64,000 nucleotides of DNA from Apoda limacodes. Its lineage: Eukaryota > Arthropoda > Insecta > Lepidoptera > Limacodidae. Each line of letters opens with the position of its first letter. Position 1 is the stretch's first letter. A model generated the notes under the pieces. That model did no database searches, was not told where the DNA came from, and saw only the letters and a program-made list of their open reading frames with translations. The stretch is from NCBI GenBank assembly GCA_946406115.1, contig OX291542.1, forward strand, positions 3,248,959 through 3,312,958. Direction: 5' to 3'. The translations under genes were made by a program, and so were the position numbers. Positions 1 through 10,388 of this stretch are shown here, one piece after another.

Positions 1-135
1 GCCTTTTCCGGCACTGGGCTATCAACTAACTATGCAAAGTCTGCAAAGCAACAAAAACGAAAAATTGCCAAATTCTAGCCTCAATAAGTAAGCAGAGAAT
101 TTTGGATACATAGAGCTTAAAGTAAGTAAAATTAC

Positions 136-247
136 CTTTTCACAGATGGAACAAGTATGGACGAAGTTTTTCAAGTGTTCCCAGTCGACGTGCTCTTTTA
201 ACCGTGTCCTGTTCGCGAACCGCTTACCGCAGTCACTACACATGTAC
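136..247 (-). CDS. Gene A exon 10: finger 8 and start of finger 9
   Basis: 112 bp, phase 2 to 0. Finger CSDCGKRFANRTRLKEH ends HVDWEH, then CSICEK. Length and phase equal gene B exon 8 and gene C exon 7 (both 112 bp), marking these as the same ancestral exon. Confidence 0.88.
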
Positions 248-3200
248 CTAAGAACATTTATATTTCAATTAAGATCACGACAATCATGTTCATTTTTATA
301 TTGTTTTCATACCTTTTTAATTCGATACGAACTAGGTGTGTAAATTTTAAATAAACAATATCAGATTTTCAGGACTTTTTGTTGACCTGACATTTTGGAC
401 AATTCGCATATATGACGTGGTCTTGGCTCATCAATTGCACTCCTGACCCCTGGCTGCGTGTTTTAGCTCATGTCCATGCCCCATATCCTATATTATTATA
501 TATTAAGCGAACAATCCTATATTAAATAAAATTAATTATATATTTATTATATATTAATTATATATTACACAAGTTTTTACGTGTTAAGATATGTAATAGT
601 TTGTATATTCAGAATGTTGTAAAAAATTTACAACAAAGTTAAGGGTCATGTCTTTACCTTTGTTGCATTATTTAACTACTCGTAGAAACTCAGAGTCGCA
701 TATACTCACTTAAAATCGTTTTCAGTGACGTGTTTTTTGCTGATTTTCATGTGCTGATTGTACGTGGCGATGGATGAAAAAGTTCTGCTGCATGGAGCGC
801 AGACCAACTCGCCATTAGCCCTGGGAAGAAAAACAATACATTGTTACATATCGTTTCAGGGTTTTATCTATAGTAATATTATAAAGAGGAAAGTTTGTTT
901 GCTCCTATATAGAGGTAATGACTACAACCGCTAAACCTATTCCAAAGTTCTTTCACTAATAGAAAACTACACTATTTCTGAGTAGCAAAGGCTGTAGTAT
1001 AATTTCTTTCGAAATAAATCAGTTTGGCGCTAAAATAGTTGGAAGTGTCTAGAAGAATATATTATACCGTTCTACTCGATCGTGAGATCCCACGGGACTA
1101 TTTTGCAAGACACTATTCCTTTCACGGTGCATGTGTTGACTTGGTGTTTAGCACTGAGATGGAGTGACAGAGAAGGACTAAGAATTATTTTATCCCGATC
1201 GAGAGATTCGACTGGAATTCATTTCTCGCGAGTGATACAACGACGTACTATTCTACTACGTGACCTAAGTTTTGGTACATAACTCGAAGGATGTAAAAGG
1301 ACATAGAACACTTTTTGTCTTGATTGAGTTCAATGGAAATCGATTTTTCTACGGATTGTATCGCGGGGCAGTTTTTTCACGTAACGGTGCTACACACGGG
1401 TGATTTTATTTTTCGCACAGAGGTAGGTGAAGAAAAAAAAAACACAAAATATTTATTATTTAAGTTAATCAATAGGTAAAAATCCCACTGCGATTAGCGG
1501 GAATAAAATATTAAATTGGATATCATACAGGTACTAGTTTGATGCGACATATTGCGGACATAATTCGTCACTTTTTCTTGCTATTTTTTAGGGTTCCGTA
1601 CCCGAAGGGTAATTGGTGGAACCCTATTACTAAGGCTCCGCTGTCTGTTCGTCCGTCCGTCTGTCACCAGGCTGTATCTCATGAACCGTGATAGATAGAC
1701 AGTTGAAATTTTCACAGAAAATGTATTCCTGTTGCCGCTATAACAACAAATACTACAAAACAGAATAAAATAAATATTTAAGTGGGCTCCCATACAAAAA
1801 CGTGATTTTTTTGCTCGATTTTGCTCGATATTGATAACGGCAACAGGTAGACGCTTCGAATATTCACAGAAGATTAAGTTATATAGTCACTTTAAAAATA
1901 AATAATTAAATAAAAATTAAACAATTATTTAAGGGGGGTTTCATACAACAAACGTGATTTTTTTTGCCGTTTTTATAGATAATGGTACGGAACCCTTCGT
2001 GCGCGAGTCCGACTCGCACTTGGCCGATTTTTTTACGTTATCAAGAACCTTATTAAACTTTTACAGTGAAAGATCTATTTAAAACATTTTTCACAAAACT
2101 GATAAAAATAATCTCCCGAGCCGAAAAGAAAAAGCTAAATCATGTTAAAAGAAGTTAAATTATATATTCTTTTAGCTAATGATACAAACAAATCGTGTCT
2201 AGAATAATTCTCTGTCAACCATTGTTTGCAACTCTACAAGGCTGACAAAATTATGACGGAGCTTTAACTGTAGTACCTAGTAAATCGACACGTATTATAC
2301 ACGTTTAGTATTTTGTTAAGGCAAGAGTTTAACATAAAGCAGCTATAGCACGAGAATAACGTACCAGACAGGTGGCCAGCTATAACTTTAGTTTTGACCT
2401 CAACCTAGAGAGGTATCGTCTGTGAACTCCCAAATTAATTAAATCAAGAAACACTGTTTCGTTCGTTCGTTTTAGCCCGAAGACGTCCACTGTTGAACGT
2501 AGGTCTCCCCCATATGTCTCCACAGTGGCCGGTCCTGAGCCGCCCGCGCCCAACCGCTTCCTGCGGCTCTGACCAGATCATCTGTCCACCTGGTAGGTGG
2601 CTGACCCACGGACCTTTCTTTCACATCGGTTCGACGAGCGATGTGGCCTGCCCATTGCCACTTCAACTGTTTGAGCTATGTCGGTAACCTTAGTTCTTCG
2701 GAGAATTTCCTCGTTTCGGATTCTATCGCGCAAAGAAACACCAAGCATAGCTCTTTCCATAGCTCGCTGAGCGACTCTGAGCTTATTTAAGGGGCCAACA
2801 GTAAGAGACCACGTTTCTGTACCATAAGTCATCACTGGCAACACAAATTGATTATAGACTTTCGTCTTTTTCAGAAACAATGTTGCTAGAAGAGAATACA
2901 GCTACTCAGTACTTTGAAATAAGTAATATTTTTTTTTTGCCATATTATATCTGCTAATGGCAGCAATTACAACTCAACTTAGTCATACATGCTAGTCTGA
3001 CTTCCCTATACTTCCACTCCCCACACTGACCTGGCAGCGTGGCTCATAAGATGCCGTTGCAGATTCCCTCTCCATTGGAACCGTTTGTCGCATTGTGGGC
3101 ACGGAAACTGCTCCCGGGAGTTGTTCACCGACGATTTGATTTGCTCCACGTGGCTGTCCAGCTTCTCCACACTCTTGGAATCTTCTGGAAGGGACTCCTT

Positions 3201-6200
3201 TAGCTTTCTGTAAAGTTGCATTCCATTTCACATTTTACTGCAGCGCTTTATGCGAAAAAAGATATTAAAATACAGAATTCAAAGAAAATTCCTTATTTAT
3301 TTTTGTAGCAGAATGAAGTTGATATTTCTAAAAGTCAAAAAAACTTTGACTGTTCTCATTAGAATTAAAAGGTTTTGATATGCAAGCAAAGCAATGTCAT
3401 ACGATATTTCACTTGATTTTGTTATTCTAGCTTATAATTAACTTTACATTTGGCATGTACCTGAGTTTAAGTTGAATTTGGTGCTTTGAACTAGTTTTGA
3501 CATGTTTCTGCAAGTTGGACGTCGTTGTAAATGACAACCTGAAAAAAATATCAGTATTTTGAATAATTTTGAATTGAAATTTGAATTTCGTGTTCGACGC
3601 CCCCTTTCTGTTAGTTTGAGTCTAATTGTTGATCTAAATCTCCGTTTGATTTTCCTAACTTTTCGTTTTTAACTACCTTCTACCTATTTCTGTTGCTTTG
3701 TTTTTTTACTTACTTGCAGGGTTCGCAGTATGGTTTCCGTTTCTGTCCGCTCTCTATTCGATGCGTTTCACTATGTTTCCGAAGAGAAGTTTTCCATTTG
3801 AACACTTTTTCACAAAAATCACAGGGAAATGACTCTGTATTTGGTGCTGTACTGGAAAAAGGTTAATCTTTAAAAAAATATTTCAGTTAAAAAAAATTGG
3901 CGCAGTTGATCTGTGGGGGTAACTACTACTACTACTCCGTACTGGATAGGCTCAAATCATCATGCTTACGGTAATTATAAAGACCCTAAAAATAAAATTT
4001 TATACCAAGTCGGCCTCCCCCTAGTCTACAAGCTGGCCTTTAAGTGCATGTGTCTTCCGTAAGGTTTGTGATTTCGAGTTCGAAGGACGGCTTGCGGATG
4101 AATATAGGTAAAGTCTGTTTACTCAAATAGTGTAGTTCTTTGCTTTTAAAAAAAAAAAATATATTTTTAAAAAAACATTAAAAATTGTAGTGATTACGTA
4201 TATATTAATTATTTTTTTAAGACGCACGTCAATTACCTGTTTCCTACATTTTGTGATTCTTGTTGGATATTATTTAATTCTTGATCAGTTTCACTCTCTA
4301 ATCTGTAATAAATATGCAATTCTTAAAATGTGGCAACTTTAACAACTTTGTGAATACAATAAAATATCGATTTGTAAATTAAAACAAATATTGGTATAAA
4401 GTAAAATATTCGTTCATAAATAGTATTATAAACGCAATATGTGAAAACAACGAGGTTTAAATGAAAAAAATAATCGACAAATGAGTCGCATTATTACTTT
4501 AGGCAAAATAGCACCACTTTAGACGAAGACAAATCATTAGGTTTATATACGCGAAAATCAACTATATGCATTGTATAAAAGACGGTTTAAATTGTCAGTG
4601 AAAAACAACATCGACGACAACTCGATGGTCTGGCGTTTGTTATTGATGCTCAAGTACCCCTTGACCAATATCAAACAAATCCTGAACAAACTTCAACTGA
4701 CGGTCATCCCAGTAGCAGTGCGCGTACTCACGGGAAGGACTACACATCTTTGTTCCACCACAATCAATAAAAAACTACTAACGTTCCGAAGTGGACAGTT
4801 CCATAATGTTTAGTAGCAATCCTTTTGCTAAGAAACATGTCTTCACACAATTGACACTGGTAGCGTTTTCTGTGTTTATTCATGTGATAGCTAAACGACA
4901 TCTCCATACGGAACACACATTCACAAATATCACATTTAAATTTTGAGACCTATGGTAACATAAAAACATCATTTAGCTCCAATGTAGCCCAAATATCCAA
5001 TTATTATAGGATCGAACATAAACATTGTTGTCAGTAATGGACTTCAGAGGCATTATGAAAACTCTTAAGTCGAGTGGCCGACAGCTGACAACATTCGCCA
5101 ATCTACACTGGCCCAGGGTTCATTGACCATTTCGGTTCTAGAGTAGAATGTGAGCATGAATGCCCTGCCGATGGCGAGCGTTGCTTTGGTGCCATTTCTG
5201 TTCTAGTGGTCGGTGTACCACGCCTATTTTGCACGAAAACTGTAAATCGCGTTAAGGTTAAAAAAAATATTTTAAGTTGCAGTTCTTAAAATATCTACCT
5301 TAGGGGGGAGTCATCAATTTTATTTGAATTTTTATTTGAAATTTGTTTTTTTTTTCAGTAATCTATCATCTGGAATATAAAATTAAAGGGCTTTACGAGC
5401 CGGATCTAAAAATACACTACACTATAAGCACTCGGCCACTTATTTTCCAGAAATCCAAAAAGTATTTTTAAAACATACCAAGTTTGGGCTTCTCCAGCTT
5501 GAAGACCGTTAAGTTAATTTTCATAAAATTTAATATCCTCATTTCTAACCTCAAGAAAGCAATTTTTCAAATCGAAATAATTATTTTAACGTAAAGTACC
5601 TGTGTACCAAACAGCTATCCTCTACATAGATTTACGGTTTTTATTTGTGTGCACCTTCTACTAGTCTGTACTAAAAGTTCTGCCTGAGCATTTCATCAAG
5701 TAGCAAAAAGTAAAAAAAATCAGCATTAAATAATTTGATGATATAGAAGTGTTCGTAAAAAACTTAATTTGTATAAAAAGCATGTTTTTTTACTTGATTT
5801 TGATTTAGTTAAACAGCGAATTCAACTATCAGGAGACGATACATACAAACAAATATCAATTGTTTGGTGTTCATATTACAAGCTTTGCTTATTTTGGCTT
5901 GGGACCAAATGTCCAGGCATATTTGATTATTTATAGGTATATGAGGTAATAAAAAGATACTTACAGAGTTATGTTTCATATTCAAATGGTCCTGCAAATC
6001 ATCAGCATTAGGGAATGATAATATGCATCTATCACACTTAAACATAGCATTTACAAACTCCTCTCTTAAAGACATTAGATTTCTTTCTTCCTCTATCTCT
6101 TGTTTACTTAATTCTATCTCTCTGAAGATCATCCTCTCTGGCTTTTTTTTTTTCTTTTTTTTTAAACTACCGTTTAAAACTTTACTTGATTTTTTTCTAC

Positions 6201-9073
6201 ATTTTTTGGAACTGAATTCTATTAGGAATTTTTCATCGTCTTCTGTGTTTGGTGGAGAACATATAGAAGCATTGTCAGGGTCAACTGTTTCTGTTTTGAT
6301 ATCTAATATTGGTATTCTCTCTTCTTCTTTTTCAGGACTCATTCTCTCAATTTCAGGTTTAATGACTTCAAATAATGGTTCATTTATGATGGGTTCTAAA
6401 CTTTCTGGCAGTAACATTAAATTAAAAACTTTACATATTCTGAGTTTAGATGTTCCTTGTTTATGAAATTTTTGTTCCCCATTCTAAATAGTAAAATAAA
6501 CAAAGTAAGTATCTAAGCATTTTGAAAATAATTAAGCTGCAATTTGAAATGTGTTAGAATTTTGAGCGTTTAATATGGATAACAATTGCAACTAATATAT
6601 AAAACTAGCTTGTTCCCCGCGCCATCTATTTTTTACCGTTGCATCACTCATAACCTGTGGACGTTGTTTCTCCTTTGTTGATACGGCTGACTGGCCACTT
6701 ATTGTCCTAGGGATATACTAATTCACAAACCTTTCCTGGACTGTGTACAGCTACTTAACTGGCTTTCATCACAATAGTGTTTTCGCCTTCTCTTTTAACA
6801 TATCTCTATCTGTCAACTATGAACACAACTCAAAGGAAATCATTCAAATTGAAATTGACAAGCCATTTTCATAATGCTCCATCATAGATGTGGCAATTGA
6901 TTTTTATTTATATAGCAGACTATTAACATCAAAATGTTAAACACATAATAACACTGAACTAGTCAACAAGGATTTTGTTGCTCCAAAAATATTCTTTGTT
7001 TTGCATTGTTTTTTTGTTCATATAATATAGTACAAACCAAGATGGTTTTAGTCAGATCAAATTTTTAATATAAATGGAATCTGATTGTTGAATGATTTTG
7101 GCTTTTTCGATATTTTGTTGATGCCAAAAAAACCTTTTCTGTCCATTCCTGATAGTATAATAGTGAAGTTGAACCAAAGTACATTATATTGATACAGTTT
7201 CTTTAATTTGTGCAAAAATTATTAATTTCCTACAATACCTAGGAAAAATTATACAAGATCTCAATCTTTAGTCCGTTGTTTGGTATCCATAGTAAAAGTT
7301 TTGCTTAGTTTGGGACGAAATGGTTCTGAGTATAATGTTAAAAATATGTATCATCATTATCATTTTTATTTTACCAAAATTTTTCTATTATTGCTGTTGT
7401 AAAAAAAAAACTAAGCTCTATATTATAGGATTGGTCAGGAAAAATGAAGCATGTATAATTTTGCTATGAAAAAATGGTGAAAAGATATTTTAAATTCTTT
7501 TCAAAGCACTAATTTAAACTTATATATCACTGTGAAGTGAAAAGGTTACAGTAAAAAAAAAAAGAGTGTTAATATAACTAAAATTGTGCTTATTGCATCA
7601 AATTGTTTCACATCAGATACTTTGACTACTTAAAAACAAATTTGTTTATTGCTTTACAATAAAAATAGAGAACTATATATTTTACTTTTTTGTTTATTAT
7701 CAAATACATAAAATAGATCACAATTTCAGTTTTTATCATGTAGTTATTTTATTAAAATATCTATTCTCTCTGAAATTACAGAAATTGTTATTTGTTACTT
7801 TTATCTATCTACTTTCTCTGTTTTTATTTATGTGTGGTCTAATTATTAAATTAATTCTTCAAATGTCAATTAAAAACATAAACTGATATATCAGCTAAAT
7901 AAAGTGCTAGTTACATGTTTTATAATTGATTCATGCTAGGATTGTTATTGAAACCAAAACACAACATGTCTGACATACATTTGTTTTTCTTTTGGATAGT
8001 AAATTGAATAGGCTGAAGTATTTTTTATATCGAAGAGTTACTAATGTATGGAATTCATAACAAATATTTATAAACCAAGCTAGTAGATAACTTATGGAGC
8101 TCTATGGCCCAATTGTTGTCTATCATAATAATTTGGAAAGTGTTAGGTGTGGTCAGTCATAAATTTATCCAAGCTTTGAAAGGTATTTTGGTTCTGACTG
8201 TTCCCATGACAGCTGTTTTTACTTGGAGACTCTAATTAACATCCAAGTGGTCACATATATTTGTCAATCCGAAGAGTGGTGACTTAATGGCCTAAGTCTA
8301 AGCCTGAGGTAACAACAACAAATTATTATTAACAACAGACCTTATTTTGAAAATAAATACCTGTTTAGCATACTGATGGGACACGGTGTAGGCCTGTTTT
8401 ACTTGTATTTTGAACTTGGTAAAACGGTGGACCAAACCTGCACACTCCCAACACAGCCATACCGGGATGGGGTCAAGCTGGACAATCTGCAAATCAATCA
8501 TGCCATACACTTAAATCAATGGGTAGACCTAAAAGTGCATCAATTTGATTTAAGATTTCAGTTGCTTATTCCAAGCTTATTGCTTATTATATGTTATCAT
8601 TCTGGACCAAAAGTGAATTAAGAGCGTCGGCCTCCTAATAAAACACTGATGCGGTTTGGGGTGCACAAGAGGGAGTGCTTACAAGAGAGTAATATTTTTC
8701 CTTTCAACCCCTTGTAGGATCAGAGTAACTGAAAGGATGTGCAAGGGAAAACACTGGACTCGAAAAAAAAATCTGTATTTTCTTCCCACCGCTAAGCGGT
8801 AAATAGGTGATTGGTGTGACATACTTAATGCTATTAATTGTTTAGAACATCTAACCTGAGCTTTCAGCAATAGCAAAAAAAATAGAGATGTCCAGTATTC
8901 CATGCCAATAAAGCCTTGAACATAGTAATAAAAAGAGTTTGTAATTAATAATACTTAATACCTACAGGCATTTCATTGATGATTCCTAGAAAACATAATT
9001 TAGCGTCTCCATCGATTGATTTTGTTTTACGTCCAGAGCTAAAGCATACGTGACATAAATTTTCACTGCCCAT
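136..9073 (-). CDS. Gene A: ZAD-C2H2 zinc-finger protein, 3' part outside window
   Basis: Likely a nuclear DNA-binding regulator. Minus-strand exons in order: 9073-8966, 8486-8361, 6483-5965, 4949-4783, 4302-4237, 3851-3714, 3538-3461, 3207-3031, 820-710, 247-136. All introns are GT..AG and the frame stays open for 534 codons with no stop, so the C-terminus lies beyond base 1. The ZAD domain has Cys7/Cys10 and Cys48/Cys51. An acidic then Lys-rich linker follows, then a finger at residues 228-249. Seven more complete C2H2 fingers follow, and a ninth begins at the last exon end (CSICEK). Two fingers have a wide H-x6-H spacing. The family (ZAD zinc-finger proteins of insects) is established; the individual function is unknown. 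By comparison with B and C, a roughly 105-bp phase-0 exon and a terminal exon should follow. Confidence 0.9.
710..820 (-). CDS. Gene A exon 9: finger 7
   Basis: 111 bp, phase 2 to 2. Finger begins CAPCSRTFSS and ends HMKISKKH (H-x6-H). The acceptor is cttcccag and the donor AA|gtgagt. Confidence 0.85.
1589..2026 (-). repeat. Interspersed 'gccaagtgcgagtcggactcg' repeat
   Basis: Starts as agggttccgtacc and ends in cgagtccgactcgcacttggcc, with the (cgtc)n-like tgtctgttcgtccgtccgtc stretch inside. Related pieces occur at about 38027-38080, 50455-50695, 52978-53050, 55330-55600 and 55750-56095. This is a non-autonomous family common in lepidopteran DNA; its class is not certain. Confidence 0.75.
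2465..2890 (-). mobile_element. RTE-type LINE, 3' end of the endonuclease/RT frame
   Basis: The minus strand encodes TYGTETWSLT, AMERAMLGVSLRDRIRNEEI, KWQWAGHIARRTD, then SVGQPPTRWTDDL and a terminal YVQQWTSSG. These are the C-terminal hallmarks of lepidopteran RTE-clade elements. Two overlapping frames (100 and 64 codons) are joined by a frameshift near 2650, so it is a dead fragment. Sense matches gene A. Confidence 0.85.
3031..3207 (-). CDS. Gene A exon 8: linker and finger 6
   Basis: 177 bp, phase 2 to 2. A charged linker leads to finger CPQCDKRFQWRGNLQRHLMSH. The acceptor is ctttacag and the donor CAG|gtcagt. Confidence 0.87.
3461..3538 (-). CDS. Gene A exon 7: rest of finger 5
   Basis: 78 bp, phase 2 to 2. 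It supplies the helix and histidines of finger 5 (SFTTTSNLQKHVKTSSKH), with an unusual six-residue H-H spacing. Confidence 0.85.
3714..3851 (-). CDS. Gene A exon 6: finger 4 and start of finger 5
   Basis: 138 bp, phase 2 to 2. Finger CDFCEKVFKWKTSLRKH is followed by a basic linker and the CEPC pair of the next finger, which is completed in exon 7. Confidence 0.85.
3905..4236. other. Gene A intron 5 region, nothing recognised
   Basis: AT-rich intron with homopolymer A and T runs. I see no exon or element I can name. Confidence 0.5.
4237..4302 (-). CDS. Gene A exon 5: finger-free linker
   Basis: 66 bp, phase 2 to 2, acidic and Gln-rich (begins LESETDQELN). It has good splice sites (attacag acceptor, CAG|gtaatt donor) and keeps the frame between fingers 3 and 4. 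Genes B and C have no clear counterpart. Confidence 0.72.
4783..4949 (-). CDS. Gene A exon 4: fingers 2 and 3
   Basis: 167 bp, phase 0 in and phase 2 out. It encodes fingers beginning CDIC and CQLC. The donor AAC|GTTAGT is weak but is the one that joins in frame to exon 5; reading on reaches a stop within a few codons. Confidence 0.8.
5270..5680. repeat. Interspersed repeat shared with 53.2-53.58 kb (inverted)
   Basis: Segments such as ttgcagttcttaaaatat, taagtgg/ccactta with attttcta, accaagtttgggcttctccag and gtacctgtgtaccaaa recur as reverse complement or diverged copies at about 53210-53575. It lies in gene A intron 3. No coding capacity seen. Confidence 0.55.
5835..5925 (+). repeat. SINE tail fragment
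   Basis: The segment around attacaagctttgcttattttggcttgggaccaaatg resembles the 3' part of the tRNA-derived SINE at 38770-38990. A third fragment lies near 7262-7335. Confidence 0.5.
5965..6483 (-). CDS. Gene A exon 3: charged linker and finger 1
   Basis: 173 codons, phase 0 at both ends. The exon is open 22 codons upstream of the first Met, back to the acceptor ctatttag, so that Met is internal. Acidic stretches lead to a poly-Lys tract and the motif IELSKQEIEEER, which is nearly repeated in gene B. The exon ends with finger CDRC..H..H and donor TCT|gtaagt. Confidence 0.88.
6484..8360. other. Gene A intron 2 (1.9 kb)
   Basis: AT-rich intron between the ZAD and the linker exon. A SINE tail-like stretch is at 7262-7335 (gtccgttgtttggtatccat). 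Otherwise nothing recognised. Confidence 0.55.
8361..8486 (-). CDS. Gene A exon 2: second half of ZAD
   Basis: 42 codons after the acceptor ttgcag. It contains LCWECAGLVHRFTKF, the typical second C-x2-C plus the hydrophobic helix of ZAD domains. The donor is CAG|gtattt, phase 0. Confidence 0.88.
8966..9073 (-). CDS. Gene A exon 1: ATG and first half of ZAD
   Basis: 36 codons starting MGSENLCHVC. This gives the first C-x2-C pair of the ZAD. The donor is CCT|GTAGGT in phase 0. A second GT four bases further on would shift the frame against exon 2. Confidence 0.85.
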
Positions 9074-10217
9074 TTTATATAAAGATTTGTACGTAACAAA
9101 CGCTATTATTATAAGTAACTTAAGTATGTATTAATTTTATAACAATTTATTTCGTGCGCTTTCATGGAAGTTTTGTTTACATTTTTTTATTTTATTTTTT
9201 TGTTTTTTGTTGCCATTTTGTAGATAATTTACATATCCCTATATCATGGGTAATAATTAGTTAGCTTAATAAAAAATGCACTTTTTGACAGACAATAAAC
9301 AAGGTTTTAGAGAACTCCTCTGGAATTCGAGAAAAAAATATTTGAAAGTAGGTCTTTTCGTCTTCTCTCGAGTCCTGTAAAGGTACCAACAACAGATAAA
9401 AAAATTTAATAAACCCAAGACTTACGTAGGTAACTAATTTTTTGTTAGCGCTAAATAAACAATTAAGTACCTAACTACGATAATCAAATTATTTTAAACA
9501 AATAATTCAACATTAACCGACTCTAAATAAATTACCTACTCATTTTTAGTAAGACTGAAAAATTTTTCACTTTTCAGTTTTACTTACATGGATGCAATAA
9601 ACATATTTGTGTTTTTAACTCGCAATTGATCACAAATTCAAACAGTATGATGCCCAATTTTGTTTTACAGAAAAATAAGAGATCACACAAAATTCTGTGT
9701 ACATAATCAAATTCAAATGCAAATCAAAATCTCAAAAATTGAATATAATCATATCCCTTTTTATCTATTTAAATAAGTAATAGCTATTTAAGACAGAAGA
9801 AGACAGCGTAGAACCTATATGCAATAAAGTAAGTACTGACTAAAGCAAGAATACCAATGCAAGGGTTTCCACAAAATTTTGTTGTAAGTGACTTAAGTGT
9901 TTTATTGAGTGTATAATTTTATAAGGAGAATTTGTAGTGCTAACTTCCTCAACTGTTTTATAGTAATAATATATGTACAAAAATTAAGAATTTACTTTAT
10001 TAATTTACAAAACGAAATTGTAAAATTCTATGGTAATTTCAATCATAGGCTGGCAACTTAGGTTTTGTTTTGTTTATAGTTATTTTTCGTCGCTGGTTTT
10101 TAATTTCGGATTTCTCGTATAGGAAAATAAAAATAGTGAAAATTTAAAAGATAATAACTGTAAAATAAATAATTATGTTTCCTATAATATGACAGGCGAT
10201 TACAAAGCGCAGTTGAA
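9074..10217. promoter_or_regulatory. Divergent intergenic region between genes A and B
   Basis: 1144 bp separate the two divergent start codons, so both promoters must lie here unless there are further upstream exons. The sequence is about three quarters A+T. I see no clear TATA box or initiator and claim no specific site. A shared bidirectional promoter is an inference from geometry only. Confidence 0.5.
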
Positions 10218-10388
10218 ATGGCACAATTTGTCGCATTTAATTTTACAGATTGTAGTAGTCTGAACCAAAATCCTTTTACGATACCAAATCGAAATGTCTG
10301 CATTTGCTGTCTGGTGGAAGATGTTCCATTTGTACGTTTCAGTTCTTGCAGTCACACCAGTTTCATTGAATATTTTTTTAGGCATCAG
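10218..10388 (+). CDS. Gene B exon 1: ATG and first half of ZAD
   Basis: 57 codons, phase 0 out (CAG|gtaatt). Contains VCICCLVED, the first ZAD cysteine pair, after 26 residues of extension. Confidence 0.85.

Larger units (their letters stand above)
821..3030. other. Gene A intron 8, filled with repeats
   Basis: A 2.2 kb intron holding a 'tcggactcg' interspersed repeat (about 1589-2026) and an RTE-type LINE tail (about 2465-2890). The rest is AT-rich with no recognisable feature. Confidence 0.7.

Noticed and set aside
1..17. Next gene A exon starting at the window edge
   Set aside because: The possible acceptors (ttgatag, gcccag) give residues that do not fit the finger pattern, and too little sequence is available.
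6023..6466. 147-codon plus-strand frame
   Set aside because: Exact antisense of gene A exon 3; the poly-Phe stretch is the complement of the poly-Lys codons. The minus strand has the finger and splice sites.
8376..8621. 81-codon plus frame
   Set aside because: Shadow of gene A exon 2 (ZAD second half) on the minus strand.
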